Shown: one piece after another, positions 25,431-33,689 of the stretch
How the letters are laid out: each line of letters starts with the position of its first letter
Position numbering within the stretch: position 1 is the first letter of the stretch
Assembly: GCA_915066865.1 (NCBI GenBank)
Contig: CAJZEE010000006.1
Location: 1 to 50,303, forward strand
Reading direction: 5' to 3'
Length of the DNA: 50,303 nt
Source: an uncultured Veillonella sp.
GTDB lineage: Bacteria > Bacillota > Negativicutes > Veillonellales > Veillonellaceae
Notes under the pieces: generated by a model
What the model was told of the DNA's origin: nothing
The model's input: the letters and a program-made list of their open reading frames with translations, nothing else
Databases searched by the model: none
Program-made: the position numbers and the translations under genes

Positions 25431-25661
25431 TTACTTAATTTCAAATGACAAAATCTTTGTAATCAGTCTGGTTTCCATTCTTCCACGTAAGACTTCATCA
25501 ACGACCATACTTTGATTGCCATATTCATCTTTCATAAGTCGTAGGGAACGCTTCGTTATGTACCCTCTGTAATGATGTAGAATCTGGTTAATCGCTTCGG
25601 TATCGCCATCTGTTGCCTTTACAATGAGAGGAAAGGGAATCATAGGATATTGTGTTTTCAT
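25431..25661 (-). CDS. orf8: Tn916 Orf8, helix-turn-helix-like regulator
   Basis: The protein has 76 aa and matches Tn916 Orf8. It begins MKTQYPMIPFPLIVKATDGD and overlaps the orf7 stop by 4 nt (ATGA), so the two are translationally coupled. Together with Orf7 it is implicated in positive control of Tn916 transfer genes and of int/xis transcription after tet(M) read-through. Confidence 0.9.
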   Translation of the reverse strand: MKTQYPMIPFPLIVKATDGDTEAINQILHHYRGYITKRSLRLMKDEYGNQSMVVDEVLRGRMETRLITKILSFEIK

Positions 25662-26080
25662 TCTTCAAATTCCTCCATAAACTTTTTAATTAAGGCTAGT
25701 CCACTGGTTCTATGCCGATAGACAGTAGAACGGTTCAATTTCAACAGGTCTGCAATTTCTGAATCGCTCATGTCCATAAAGTAAAACAGCAGTAGAATTT
25801 CACGTTTCTTGTCTGGCAACTCACGTAATGCTTCACTCAACAAATCATTTTCAACGCCTACTGATAACCCATTGAGTGTAAAAATCTGAAAGTCAGTTGA
25901 ATAGTTATCTGTTGTCGCAAACTGGCTAACAAGATAATCGCCAACATCCGAAAAGGACACCTCACGCTTTGCAATCCTTGAAAGATAAAGCATATAATTC
26001 TTTCGCTCGTCTTCCATAGCACGTTTACAGATATAGTCAAACTGATTTTCTATTGTGGTCTGAAAAGAAGATGGTTTCAT
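25658..26080 (-). CDS. orf7: Tn916 Orf7, sigma-factor-like regulator
   Basis: This 140-aa protein has a sigma-70 region-4-like C-terminal half: LPDKKREILLLFYFMDMSDS then EIADLLKLNRSTVYRHRTSG. In Tn916 models Orf7 drives its own promoter and onward transcription through xis and int into the transfer genes of the circular form. The start is the ATG at 26080 with AAAGGGGGTGAG upstream; a GTG 9 nt earlier lies inside that site. Confidence 0.93.
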   Translation of the reverse strand: MKPSSFQTTIENQFDYICKRAMEDERKNYMLYLSRIAKREVSFSDVGDYLVSQFATTDNYSTDFQIFTLNGLSVGVENDLLSEALRELPDKKREILLLFYFMDMSDSEIADLLKLNRSTVYRHRTSGLALIKKFMEEFEE

Positions 26081-26584
26081 GTTTCTCACCCCCTTTCTGT
26101 CTAGGAAAGGAAGTGAGCCTTGCTCGTTTATCTCCTTTCACTCTTAGTCCCAATGTGAAAGGGGGATTTGTTGCATTACTGATAAATAAACTTTGTAAAA
26201 AAGTTCTGAATAGCCAAAAAAGCATATAAACAGATTTATTTCTCTGTTTACATGCTTCTGTTATTCTATCTATATGATTTATAAAACCACATTGGTGGAC
26301 GTACTTATCTATTGCAGATAGACGACTTTTTTTGACAAGAACCCAATGTAAGGAAATTTATTGTATATGATGTACTTCATGGCGACGTTGACCTCCAACA
26401 AACCGCCATTTGGAAGTAATATACAATATTTTAACAGCGTAAATAGCACTACCATATAACGGTTTTTTTTATTGGCGTTTAGTAGTGCTTTTTATTAAAT
26501 ATAAACCTATAAACCATATAACACGTTTTTCTATACCTGTTTTTAATTCAGTAGGAACAATAAAATGTATAGAGGTGGTCTACT
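26081..26584. promoter_or_regulatory. divergent orf7/orf9 control region of Tn916
   Basis: This 504-bp AT-rich stretch holds no gene. It must contain the promoters of orf7 (minus) and orf9 (plus). Visible inverted repeats include ATGGCG/CGCCAT near 26380-26410 and AGCACTAC/GTAGTGCT near 26446-26490. Orf9 is thought to repress orf7 from here. Confidence 0.6.
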
Positions 26585-26938
26585 ATGCGTAAAAAAGAAG
26601 ATAAATATGATTTTAGAGCCTTTGGTTTAGCCATTAAAGAAGCTCGATTGAAACGAGGTTTAACTCGTGAACAAGTGGGAGCATTGATTGAAATTGACCC
26701 ACGGTACTTAACTAATATTGAAAATAAAGGGCAACACCCCAGCATACAAGTTCTTTATGACCTTGTATCGTTACTTCATGTTTCCGTTGATGAATTTTTC
26801 TTACCTGCTAATAACTTGGTAAAAAGCACCCGACGATTACAGATAGAGAAATACATGGATAGCTTTACAGACAAAGAACTATCCTTAATGGAATCTTTAG
26901 CCAGCGGTATCAACGAAGCAAGAAACATCGAAGACTAA
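26585..26938 (+). CDS. orf9: Tn916 Orf9, XRE-type repressor
   Basis: The 117-aa protein has an N-terminal Cro/CI helix-turn-helix (LKRGLTREQVGALIEIDPRY then LTNIENKGQHPS). It is the only gene of the element in this orientation and opposes orf7. In the Tn916 model it represses orf7 until transcription from tet(M) produces antisense RNA across orf9. The ATG at 26585 has AGAGGTGG upstream. Confidence 0.95.
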   Translation: MRKKEDKYDFRAFGLAIKEARLKRGLTREQVGALIEIDPRYLTNIENKGQHPSIQVLYDLVSLLHVSVDEFFLPANNLVKSTRRLQIEKYMDSFTDKELSLMESLASGINEARNIED

Positions 26939-26964
26939 TTAAAAGAATCCATACATAACGGAAA

Positions 26965-27007
26965 GAGCCGATAAAATGAGATTGTATTAATCTCATTTTA
27001 TCGGCTC
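26965..27007. terminator. bidirectional terminator between orf9 and orf6
   Basis: The 19-bp perfect stem GAGCCGATAAAATGAGATT / AATCTCATTTTATCGGCTC has a 5-nt loop. It overlaps the orf6 stop and separates the convergent orf9 and tet(M)-orf6 transcripts. T-runs are interrupted, so read-through in the tet(M) direction is plausible. Confidence 0.8.
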
Positions 27008-27183
27008 TGCGTCTTTGCGTCTGGCTCTGTAATCACAGTTACTTTGAACTGCTTTATTTCAATTAAATTTTCTTGTCTGCATTTCGGACAATAGAGGGGG
27101 AATTTTTTTAATTCAGTATCTTCCCTTATCTTTAATCGTGTTTTATTTCCACATACAGGACACAATATCCACTTGTAGTTTAT
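26998..27183 (-). CDS. orf6: Tn916 Orf6, cysteine-rich KTR protein
   Basis: This small protein of about 61 aa has two CPxC knuckles (ILCPVCGNKTRL and LYCPKCRQE), which suggest one zinc ribbon. The end EPDAKTQSR is typical of the cysteine-rich KTR family found after tet(M). Function is unknown. GGAGGAG precedes the frame, but there is no ATG in position; the candidate starts are ATT (27186) or ATA (27183). I take the ATA as the position where an ATG would be expected. Confidence 0.75.
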   Translation of the reverse strand: MNYKWILCPVCGNKTRLKIREDTELKKFPLYCPKCRQENLIEIKQFKVTVITEPDAKTQSR

Positions 27184-27283
27184 AATAACTATCTCCTCCT
27201 TTACACTTTAATTCAAATCTTTATTAAAAAATATTTCATCTTATTTAACAAGAAACCATATTTATATAACAACATAAAATACA

Positions 27284-29203
27284 CTAAGTTATTTTATTGA
27301 ACATATATCGTACTTTATCTATCCGACTATTTGGACGACGGGGCTGGCAAACAGGTTCACCGGTAGTAACATGGTACCCTTTTAACTCTGTTAAACAAAC
27401 ACTACGTCCATTTGTAAAGAAAGTTAAATCACTACGATATTCTTGAATACACCGAGCAGGGATTTCTCCACTAAGAATGACCTCATTATTTTTCAATTGA
27501 GTGTCTACGATGTTCGCACAATATTTAGGAGCATCGTTGTATGCTCGTGAAAGATATTCCTGTGGCGCATAAATTTTAAAACTAAGATATGGCTCTAACA
27601 ATTCTGTTCCAGCTTTTTTTAAGACTTGTTCCAATACAATAGGAGCAAGCATCCGAAAATCTGCTGGGGTACTAACAGGGCTATAGTATAAGCCATACTT
27701 AAAACAGATTTTACAGTCCGTCACATTCCAACCATACAATCCTTGTTCACAGCCATAGCGTATCCCCTCCATAACTGCATTTTGAAACGATTGATTTAAG
27801 TATCCAAGAGAAACCGAGCTCTCATACTGTACTCCGCTCCCTAATGGAAGCGGTGCTACAGATAGACCAATGGAAGCCCAGAAAGGATTCGGTGGAACTT
27901 CGATGTGAATGGTATACTCTGCTTTTTTTAACGGTCTTTCCATATAAATGACTGTAGGCTCTTTTATTTCTATCTCCACATGATACTTTTCTTGCAGCAG
28001 AGCACAAGTCACTTCCATTTGTACTTTCCCTAAGAAAGAAAGTATGATTTCATGTGTCGCAGAATCCACATAATATCGCAGAAGCGGGTCACTGTCGGAG
28101 ATTTCTAAAAGTGCATCAAGTAACATTTCCCTTTGTTGAGGTTTGCTCGGTTCAACAGTCGTTTGCAGCAGAGGGAGGGGATTTTCAATTCTCTCTCTCT
28201 GTGGCAATAGCTTTGTATCTCCAAGAACACTATTTAACTTCAAAAACTCATTTTGCAAAATAACAATTTCCCCGGAATAAGCCTTATCAATTTTACATAA
28301 TTCACCATTTATTGAAGTATACATTTCTGTAATTTTTATTTTTTCCTTTTCCGATATTCTAACCGAATCTCGCAAATGCAGTACGCCACTATAAAGACGT
28401 ATATATGCAAGACGCTGTCTTTTTTCCGAATACTCAATTTTGAAAACTTTTCCGCAAAGTTCAGACTGACCTCGATGTGTTGATGAATAAAATTTATTCG
28501 TAATCACTTCTATAAGGTTATCAATCCCTATATTGTTTTTTGCACTTCCGTGATAAACAGGGAACAGGGAACAATTATGAAATCTTATGCTTTCCTCTTG
28601 TTCGAGTTCTAATGCTTCCAATAATTTCCCAGACGTATATTTCTCCAAAAGGTAATCATTTCCTTCTATTACCATATCCCATTGTTCAGATTCGGTAAAG
28701 TTCATTACACGCATATTAGGATGCAGTTCTACCTTCTGTTTGATTACAATTTCCGCAGAAAGTTTCTCTTTAATATCCTGATAAACCGTTGATAAATCAA
28801 TTCCATTTTGGTCAATCTTATTGATAAAAAAGATTGTGGGAATACCTATTTTCCTAAGTGCATGAAACAATATACGAGTTTGTGCTTGTACGCCATCTTT
28901 TGCAGAAATCAGTAGAATTGCCCCATCTAATACTGATAATGAACGATATACTTCTGCTAAAAAATCCATATGTCCTGGCGTGTCTATGATGTTTATCTTA
29001 GTATTTTTCCACTGAAAAGAGGTTATCGCCGTCTGAATTGTAATTCCTCTCTGACGTTCTAAAAGCGTATTATCCGTTTTCGTTGTACCTCTGTCCACGC
29101 TTCCTAATTCTGTAATCGCTCCACTGTTATATAATAAGCTTTCTGTTAAGGTAGTTTTTCCCGCATCAACATGAGCTAAAACTCCAATATTAATAATTTT
29201 CAT
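27284..29203 (-). CDS. tet(M): tetracycline resistance ribosomal protection protein Tet(M)
   Basis: This 639-aa GTPase related to EF-G has G1 AHVDAGKTT, switch II DTPGHMDF, G4 NKID, and the C-terminal domains that reach the ribosomal A site. It dislodges tetracycline from the 30S subunit. The start is the ATG at 29203 with GGAGG 8 nt upstream; the upstream ATG at 29218 lies within that ribosome site. Expression is under attenuation by the orf12 leader just upstream. It should give resistance to tetracycline, doxycycline and minocycline. Confidence 0.98.
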   Translation of the reverse strand: MKIINIGVLAHVDAGKTTLTESLLYNSGAITELGSVDRGTTKTDNTLLERQRGITIQTAITSFQWKNTKINIIDTPGHMDFLAEVYRSLSVLDGAILLISAKDGVQAQTRILFHALRKIGIPTIFFINKIDQNGIDLSTVYQDIKEKLSAEIVIKQKVELHPNMRVMNFTESEQWDMVIEGNDYLLEKYTSGKLLEALELEQEESIRFHNCSLFPVYHGSAKNNIGIDNLIEVITNKFYSSTHRGQSELCGKVFKIEYSEKRQRLAYIRLYSGVLHLRDSVRISEKEKIKITEMYTSINGELCKIDKAYSGEIVILQNEFLKLNSVLGDTKLLPQRERIENPLPLLQTTVEPSKPQQREMLLDALLEISDSDPLLRYYVDSATHEIILSFLGKVQMEVTCALLQEKYHVEIEIKEPTVIYMERPLKKAEYTIHIEVPPNPFWASIGLSVAPLPLGSGVQYESSVSLGYLNQSFQNAVMEGIRYGCEQGLYGWNVTDCKICFKYGLYYSPVSTPADFRMLAPIVLEQVLKKAGTELLEPYLSFKIYAPQEYLSRAYNDAPKYCANIVDTQLKNNEVILSGEIPARCIQEYRSDLTFFTNGRSVCLTELKGYHVTTGEPVCQPRRPNSRIDKVRYMFNKIT

Positions 29204-29218
29204 GTGATTTTCCTCCAT

Positions 29219-29305
29219 TCAAAAGCCCAAAAGGGCATAAAAATCCCAGTGATAAATACTCTTATCACTGGGATTTTTATGCATAACCATAGGCATATAA
29301 AGCAT
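29219..29305 (-). CDS. orf12: tet(M) leader peptide Orf12
   Basis: The 28-codon frame begins MLYMPMVMHKNPSDKSIY and ends 15 nt before tet(M). It overlaps the terminator stem at 29239-29278. In the published Tn916 attenuation model, translation of this peptide keeps RNA polymerase from terminating when tetracycline alters charged-tRNA supply and ribosome movement. Confidence 0.9.
   Translation of the reverse strand: MLYMPMVMHKNPSDKSIYHWDFYALLGF
29225..29278 (-). promoter_or_regulatory. tet(M) attenuator hairpins
   Basis: The large 17-bp stem AAAAATCCCAGTGATAA / TTATCACTGGGATTTTT (29239-29278) ends in T5 on the minus strand. It is followed by the small hairpin GCCC-4-GGGC (29225-29236), then TTTTG. 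Both precede tet(M) and lie inside orf12. Confidence 0.88.
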
Positions 29306-29426
29306 ACAGATATTCTCCGGATACTTTAGAATCACATGATAAAGGTATTCTTAAACTGGGTACAAAAAACTAAGCCCTCCTAAAAAAGGACATCCAATTA
29401 TTTGTTCCCACTATCAAATTGACAGT

Positions 29427-29450
29427 TTATTTAAGAATACCTTGCCGCAT
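29427..29450 (-). CDS. possible seven-residue leader peptide upstream of orf12
   Basis: ATG CGG CAA GGT ATT CTT AAA TAA encodes MRQGILK and follows AAAAGGAG by 9 nt, a better ribosome site than most real genes here. It lies about 32 nt after the tet(M) promoter. Its codons form one arm of a 12-bp inverted repeat (29430-29441 with 29344-29355), so ribosome occupancy would alter leader folding. No function is proven. Confidence 0.4.
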   Translation of the reverse strand: MRQGILK

Positions 29451-29481
29451 ATTTATTAACTCCTTTTAAATAGATACTTAA

Positions 29482-29510
29482 ATAATAGCACGTAAGAGCA
29501 TATTTGTAAA
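29482..29510 (-). promoter_or_regulatory. tet(M) promoter
   Basis: TTTACA (29505-29510) and TATTAT (29482-29487) are exactly 17 bp apart on the minus strand. The leader from here to tet(M) is about 270 nt and contains two short peptides and three hairpins. Confidence 0.85.
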
Positions 29511-29579
29511 GGAATCTCCAATTTTTTATCAAAGAGAGTACGTGATTACAAAATAGCTGTAATAATGTACCAATATTTG

Positions 29580-30497
29580 TTATTCTATAATCTTCCAATT
29601 ACTCCCGTTCTTTTCAAGTACCAAATCAAATTGAGATACCTGCGTTGCTTTGGTCTGCTGGTCGATATACTCCACTGTCAGCGATACCGTGACTTGATTA
29701 TCCTTACGATTGTGAATAGGATTTACCAGTTCTTGAAAGATGTACTCTTTTCCGATTGGTTTTAATATCCCGTCATTCACATAGTAGGAAAGTTCACTGG
29801 CTGTCGCTGTAGGATAGAGCTTGAAGAACGTCGTTAAAAACTCATTGATTTCATTGGTTGTAATGGAATCAACCGTCCCCTCACTTTCAATGGCTTTTGG
29901 TTTATAACTTGATTTCTTAGGTATGTTGGTAATGGTCGGATTCTTAACCAGTACCATATTTCCAGAACCATCTACATAGACACTCACTATATAAGCAGAG
30001 TGGACGGTCTTTGTATTTTCTCCCTCTGTAATGAGCTGGTCTACACTGTAGGTTACATTAAACTCATTGTCGCCAGTTGGCTCTACCGTCCATATCTGAA
30101 ATCCTCTTACAGAAGACGATACAGGAATATCTTTGCGTACTGTATCAACATTGAGAGCTTGAAGTTCATCTGTCAGATAGCCTTTTAGACTTTCCATTCG
30201 ATTATCAATGGACTTATCGGATTGCTCCCATGAATAGTAGACTTTCGCAAAGTTCTCTACAAAATTTTCTACATGATGAGTATCAACGTATTCCTTTTCT
30301 ATGATAGTTGTTTCGTGAATAGTATGAGTATCTATAGCTGTAAAGTGCTTGAATATCGCAAAGCTGAAACTAAGCCCTAAAAGTACCCACAAGGCAATCA
30401 CAACCTTTTTATGAGGATTGACCTTATAGTAGACACGAGGTTTCTTTTCCTTTGGTATCTGTTTTTCTTTATTCTGATTTTTTCTAAATTTCATCAT
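29580..30497 (-). CDS. orf13: Tn916 Orf13, TcpC/VirB8-like transfer protein
   Basis: The 305-aa protein has a basic cytoplasmic tail, one membrane segment (about residues 28-48) and two NTF2-like extracytoplasmic domains, as in TcpC and ICEBs1 ConB. It is a structural part of the conjugation channel. The start is the ATG at 30497 with AAAGGAAG upstream; an ATG at 30515 overlaps the orf14 stop and is an alternative. Last gene of the transfer operon before the tet(M) region. Confidence 0.93.
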   Translation of the reverse strand: MMKFRKNQNKEKQIPKEKKPRVYYKVNPHKKVVIALWVLLGLSFSFAIFKHFTAIDTHTIHETTIIEKEYVDTHHVENFVENFAKVYYSWEQSDKSIDNRMESLKGYLTDELQALNVDTVRKDIPVSSSVRGFQIWTVEPTGDNEFNVTYSVDQLITEGENTKTVHSAYIVSVYVDGSGNMVLVKNPTITNIPKKSSYKPKAIESEGTVDSITTNEINEFLTTFFKLYPTATASELSYYVNDGILKPIGKEYIFQELVNPIHNRKDNQVTVSLTVEYIDQQTKATQVSQFDLVLEKNGSNWKIIE

Positions 30498-30511
30498 TAA
30501 ATCTTCCTTTC

Positions 30512-31513
30512 TCATTGTTTGATTCGTCCTGCTCCCACTAAATGCTGTTGCCAGTAGGGGCTTGTTAAGTCGGCATAACCGATTGGGTCGCCTGCATGAA
30601 ACATACGGTTATTGCCAAGGTATATCCCAACATGAGTAATATAAGAGCCAGCGTTATAGGTAGAATGAAAGAAAACCAAATCGCCAGCTTGTGCTTCCGA
30701 TAGTGGGATATGCTGGGTCACATCATATTGCTGTTGTGCGGTTCGTGGTAAGTTAATTCCAGCTTTTCCATACGTCCATTGTGTCAGTCCGCTACAATCA
30801 AAAGAAGTAGTCGGGGAAGCTCCACCGTAAACGTATCGCCAGCCCTCATATTTCAGTGCTTCGTCCATGATGGCTTGTACCGTATCATCATCAAACTCTG
30901 TTGTGACAAGATACTGCGTTACCAGTTGCACATAAAACATATTGCCATAGTTGTATCGCCAGCCCCCATTGATAGGTATGGCTATGGGATTGGGGTAAGA
31001 CACTTTTTCGCCACCTGAATACTCTTTTGAGAAACTTTGAGCCAGTTCAAAGGTATATTTATTTCCACGATTAGCCACATACCCTAAGAAACCACCACCA
31101 TAATTGTAGGACTGGATAACCGATTCTAAATCTACACTGAGCCTTTCGCTACTGGCTAATAATTCACTGAAATACTTCACACCTTGCTTAATGGATTCTT
31201 CTGTACTCAATGAATTAGGTGGAAGACCGAGGGATTCCGAGGACTGCATAACATCTTCCGCAGTACCGCCCGATTCCACCTGTATAATCGCAAGAAGTAT
31301 GTTGACATATTCTTCAACGCCATATTCTTTGGCATATTTTTCTACCATAGGCTTATGAGCCAGCACTTCTGCGGAAACATTCACACCTCCATAATGAATA
31401 TTGGAAATTCCGCTGTCCTGTTCATCTGAAAATAAAATGGCAACAAACAGAAGCAGTGAGAAGACCATCAAGAATAATCCAGAACCACCAATCACTAAAG
31501 TTTTCAACTTCAT
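30512..31513 (-). CDS. orf14: Tn916 Orf14, bifunctional cell-wall hydrolase (lytic transglycosylase and NlpC/P60)
   Basis: The 333-aa protein has a signal anchor (about residues 5-27), a lysozyme-like transglycosylase domain (LLAIIQVESGG) and a C-terminal NlpC/P60 peptidase with the catalytic Cys in SFDCSGLTQW and His in THVGIYLG. It opens peptidoglycan for the mating channel, as ICEBs1 CwlT does. It overlaps orf15 by ATGA. Confidence 0.95.
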   Translation of the reverse strand: MKLKTLVIGGSGLFLMVFSLLLFVAILFSDEQDSGISNIHYGGVNVSAEVLAHKPMVEKYAKEYGVEEYVNILLAIIQVESGGTAEDVMQSSESLGLPPNSLSTEESIKQGVKYFSELLASSERLSVDLESVIQSYNYGGGFLGYVANRGNKYTFELAQSFSKEYSGGEKVSYPNPIAIPINGGWRYNYGNMFYVQLVTQYLVTTEFDDDTVQAIMDEALKYEGWRYVYGGASPTTSFDCSGLTQWTYGKAGINLPRTAQQQYDVTQHIPLSEAQAGDLVFFHSTYNAGSYITHVGIYLGNNRMFHAGDPIGYADLTSPYWQQHLVGAGRIKQ

Positions 31514-33687
31514 GGTTTCTTACCGACTTTCTTAATGGTGGCGGTTTTGATTGGTGGTCTACTTCTTGTATTTTGTAGTGGTACTCTTTGAACAGTAGAC
31601 GGACGTTCTTTTGTGATTGGACGTTGTGAAGTTCTATCTGCTGTAGTGGTTGAAGTTGCTGGCTTTTGAACGGTTTTTTCTTGAACGGTATTGCCTTGGC
31701 GTTCCACTTTTGGACTTGAAAAATCGGACTTAACTGCTGGACGCTCTTGTTTGGCTTGTTGAGATTCCTTATATGAAGTCTGAATATTAGACTGTTTTGA
31801 GGTCTGTTCATCATGATATTGTTCTTGTCTTGTAGTCGGTCTTTCATGAACAGAAGAAGCAGGCTGTTTTTTCTGTTTGACCTGTTCCATTTCAGAGCGA
31901 CGCTTCGCAATGGTTTTTCGCCTTTGTTCCTGCTGTTCCTTGCGTCCACTGGCTCTGTCCGCTTTGGTTTGAGAAATACTACTGGTTAAATCACGGACAT
32001 TCTCTTTTACTTTGGATTTTCCTTGATATACTGCATATCTTGCATTGGTCGGCAAATCTTTAACCTGTTCTTTCAAACCACTAGCAGTGTCTACCATTCT
32101 GTCTTTGGTATCAGCTACTGTACCGATGGTTTGACCGATACGTTTTCCAAGTGTTGATTTTTCCTTTCCGTCTGGTCGGGAGTGATCTGCTTGTGTCCTT
32201 GCAGAACTCCCCGAACCCGACTGTCCTTTTTTACCTGTAACAATGGCAGACCCAGCCCCTAGAGTAGTCATGGAACGTCCAAGTTTCCGCTGTAGACGGT
32301 GCATGTGAGCGTGCATAAGCATACGAGGTTTTCTCATCACACGACTTCCCACACTTTGAGAATCGTTACTCTGTAGAGAAAACATACTCATTAAATCGCC
32401 CAGCTTGAAGTAGATTCCTGCAAAGGTCACAATCTGTAGAAAAGCAATCAAAAAGAACGGATAACCAGCCGATAAGGTATAGAGCATGGTTGAAATACTA
32501 AATGCTGTCGTAATAATCAATGTGATTCCAGCTCGTGTCAAAATGGTATTAAAGAGCTTTGTTATGGCTCGTTTTGACATACCATCAAATGATGGAATCA
32601 TGCTTAAAATAAAGCTCACAGGCAGAAACATAGCATAGATGATAAAAAGTACCTGCGAGAAAATCATGATTCCTGTTAATAGGAATACAAATATGGAAAT
32701 CCCAATATTGAAGACAAATAGGAAGAAGACTGTACCTAAACGGTTAATGGTCTTTGTAATGGTTAGATTGGTATTGCTTCTGTCTTCAATTTCTTCCGCA
32801 ACAATTTTTTCTCTGTCTTCGCCATTGTTGGAATCTGGGCTGGTGGAGAGCAGGCTTTCCACACGGTCAATACCGATACTTTCAATGTCTGAACTGTTGT
32901 ATTGAAGCAGTAGCCACGGTTGCTGAACCTGTATGGAAAACAGGCTATCTCTGATTAAGTCCACGCTGTCCTTGCCTTGACTATCGGAATGGGGCATGAC
33001 AATCTTCGTGCCAAGTGATAAACTGGCATTACTGATGTCTGATGAAAAGTCATTGATTTTTTTAATGTAGTCGGGAGCGTAGGCAATAAAGGAAGCCGAT
33101 AGGATAAACACCAGCACAAAATTCATAATGGCATGAATTGCCTTTGTGGTTTCTCTCTTTATCAGTCCCGTATAGGCAACATAAACCCCAAGAACCAAAA
33201 TCAAGAGTAAGAGGAATCCAACATAGAAACCCTCTGTTGAAAATCCGTTTGCACTCACACCAGCTAAGGTCTGCATATTCTTACCAATGGAATCTGCTGT
33301 AGCGGAAATGAAGTCTAAGGAATAGGCTTCCTGTACTAAGTAACCTGTCGCATTGGAAACATACAAACTGATTGTCCAAATAAAATTGGTAATGGCATAT
33401 AGTCCATACATGACCTGTTTTCCAATCCCGTCCGACCAGTTCCACGGAAGCCAGCCCCAGCTATTATCCACATAAAAATCCAGTTGATAGTTTTCAAGTG
33501 GGTATCGGCTGTACTCATTTGCCACATTGATTGTATCATCTACCAAGCCCGCAGCTTGAACCACCGTTCCCAGCATGGCTAAAAGAAAAATGGCAATCAC
33601 AAGTGTGAAAGCCACTGTCATTGCCACTTTACCTAGACGTTTCAGCGTCCAGTTTGATTTTATTCTGTTTACTATTGATGGTTTCAC
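31510..33687 (-). CDS. orf15: Tn916 Orf15, VirB6-like membrane channel protein
   Basis: The 725-aa protein has several membrane segments in the first 430 residues, and then a long basic, Gln/Lys/Thr-rich cytoplasmic tail. It corresponds to ICEBs1 ConG and is a core inner-membrane channel component. The start is GTG at 33687 with AGAGGTG overlapping the orf16 stop region. The low-complexity tail is normal for the element. Confidence 0.93.
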   Translation of the reverse strand: MKPSIVNRIKSNWTLKRLGKVAMTVAFTLVIAIFLLAMLGTVVQAAGLVDDTINVANEYSRYPLENYQLDFYVDNSWGWLPWNWSDGIGKQVMYGLYAITNFIWTISLYVSNATGYLVQEAYSLDFISATADSIGKNMQTLAGVSANGFSTEGFYVGFLLLLILVLGVYVAYTGLIKRETTKAIHAIMNFVLVFILSASFIAYAPDYIKKINDFSSDISNASLSLGTKIVMPHSDSQGKDSVDLIRDSLFSIQVQQPWLLLQYNSSDIESIGIDRVESLLSTSPDSNNGEDREKIVAEEIEDRSNTNLTITKTINRLGTVFFLFVFNIGISIFVFLLTGIMIFSQVLFIIYAMFLPVSFILSMIPSFDGMSKRAITKLFNTILTRAGITLIITTAFSISTMLYTLSAGYPFFLIAFLQIVTFAGIYFKLGDLMSMFSLQSNDSQSVGSRVMRKPRMLMHAHMHRLQRKLGRSMTTLGAGSAIVTGKKGQSGSGSSARTQADHSRPDGKEKSTLGKRIGQTIGTVADTKDRMVDTASGLKEQVKDLPTNARYAVYQGKSKVKENVRDLTSSISQTKADRASGRKEQQEQRRKTIAKRRSEMEQVKQKKQPASSVHERPTTRQEQYHDEQTSKQSNIQTSYKESQQAKQERPAVKSDFSSPKVERQGNTVQEKTVQKPATSTTTADRTSQRPITKERPSTVQRVPLQNTRSRPPIKTATIKKVGKKP

Positions 33688-33689
33688 AT

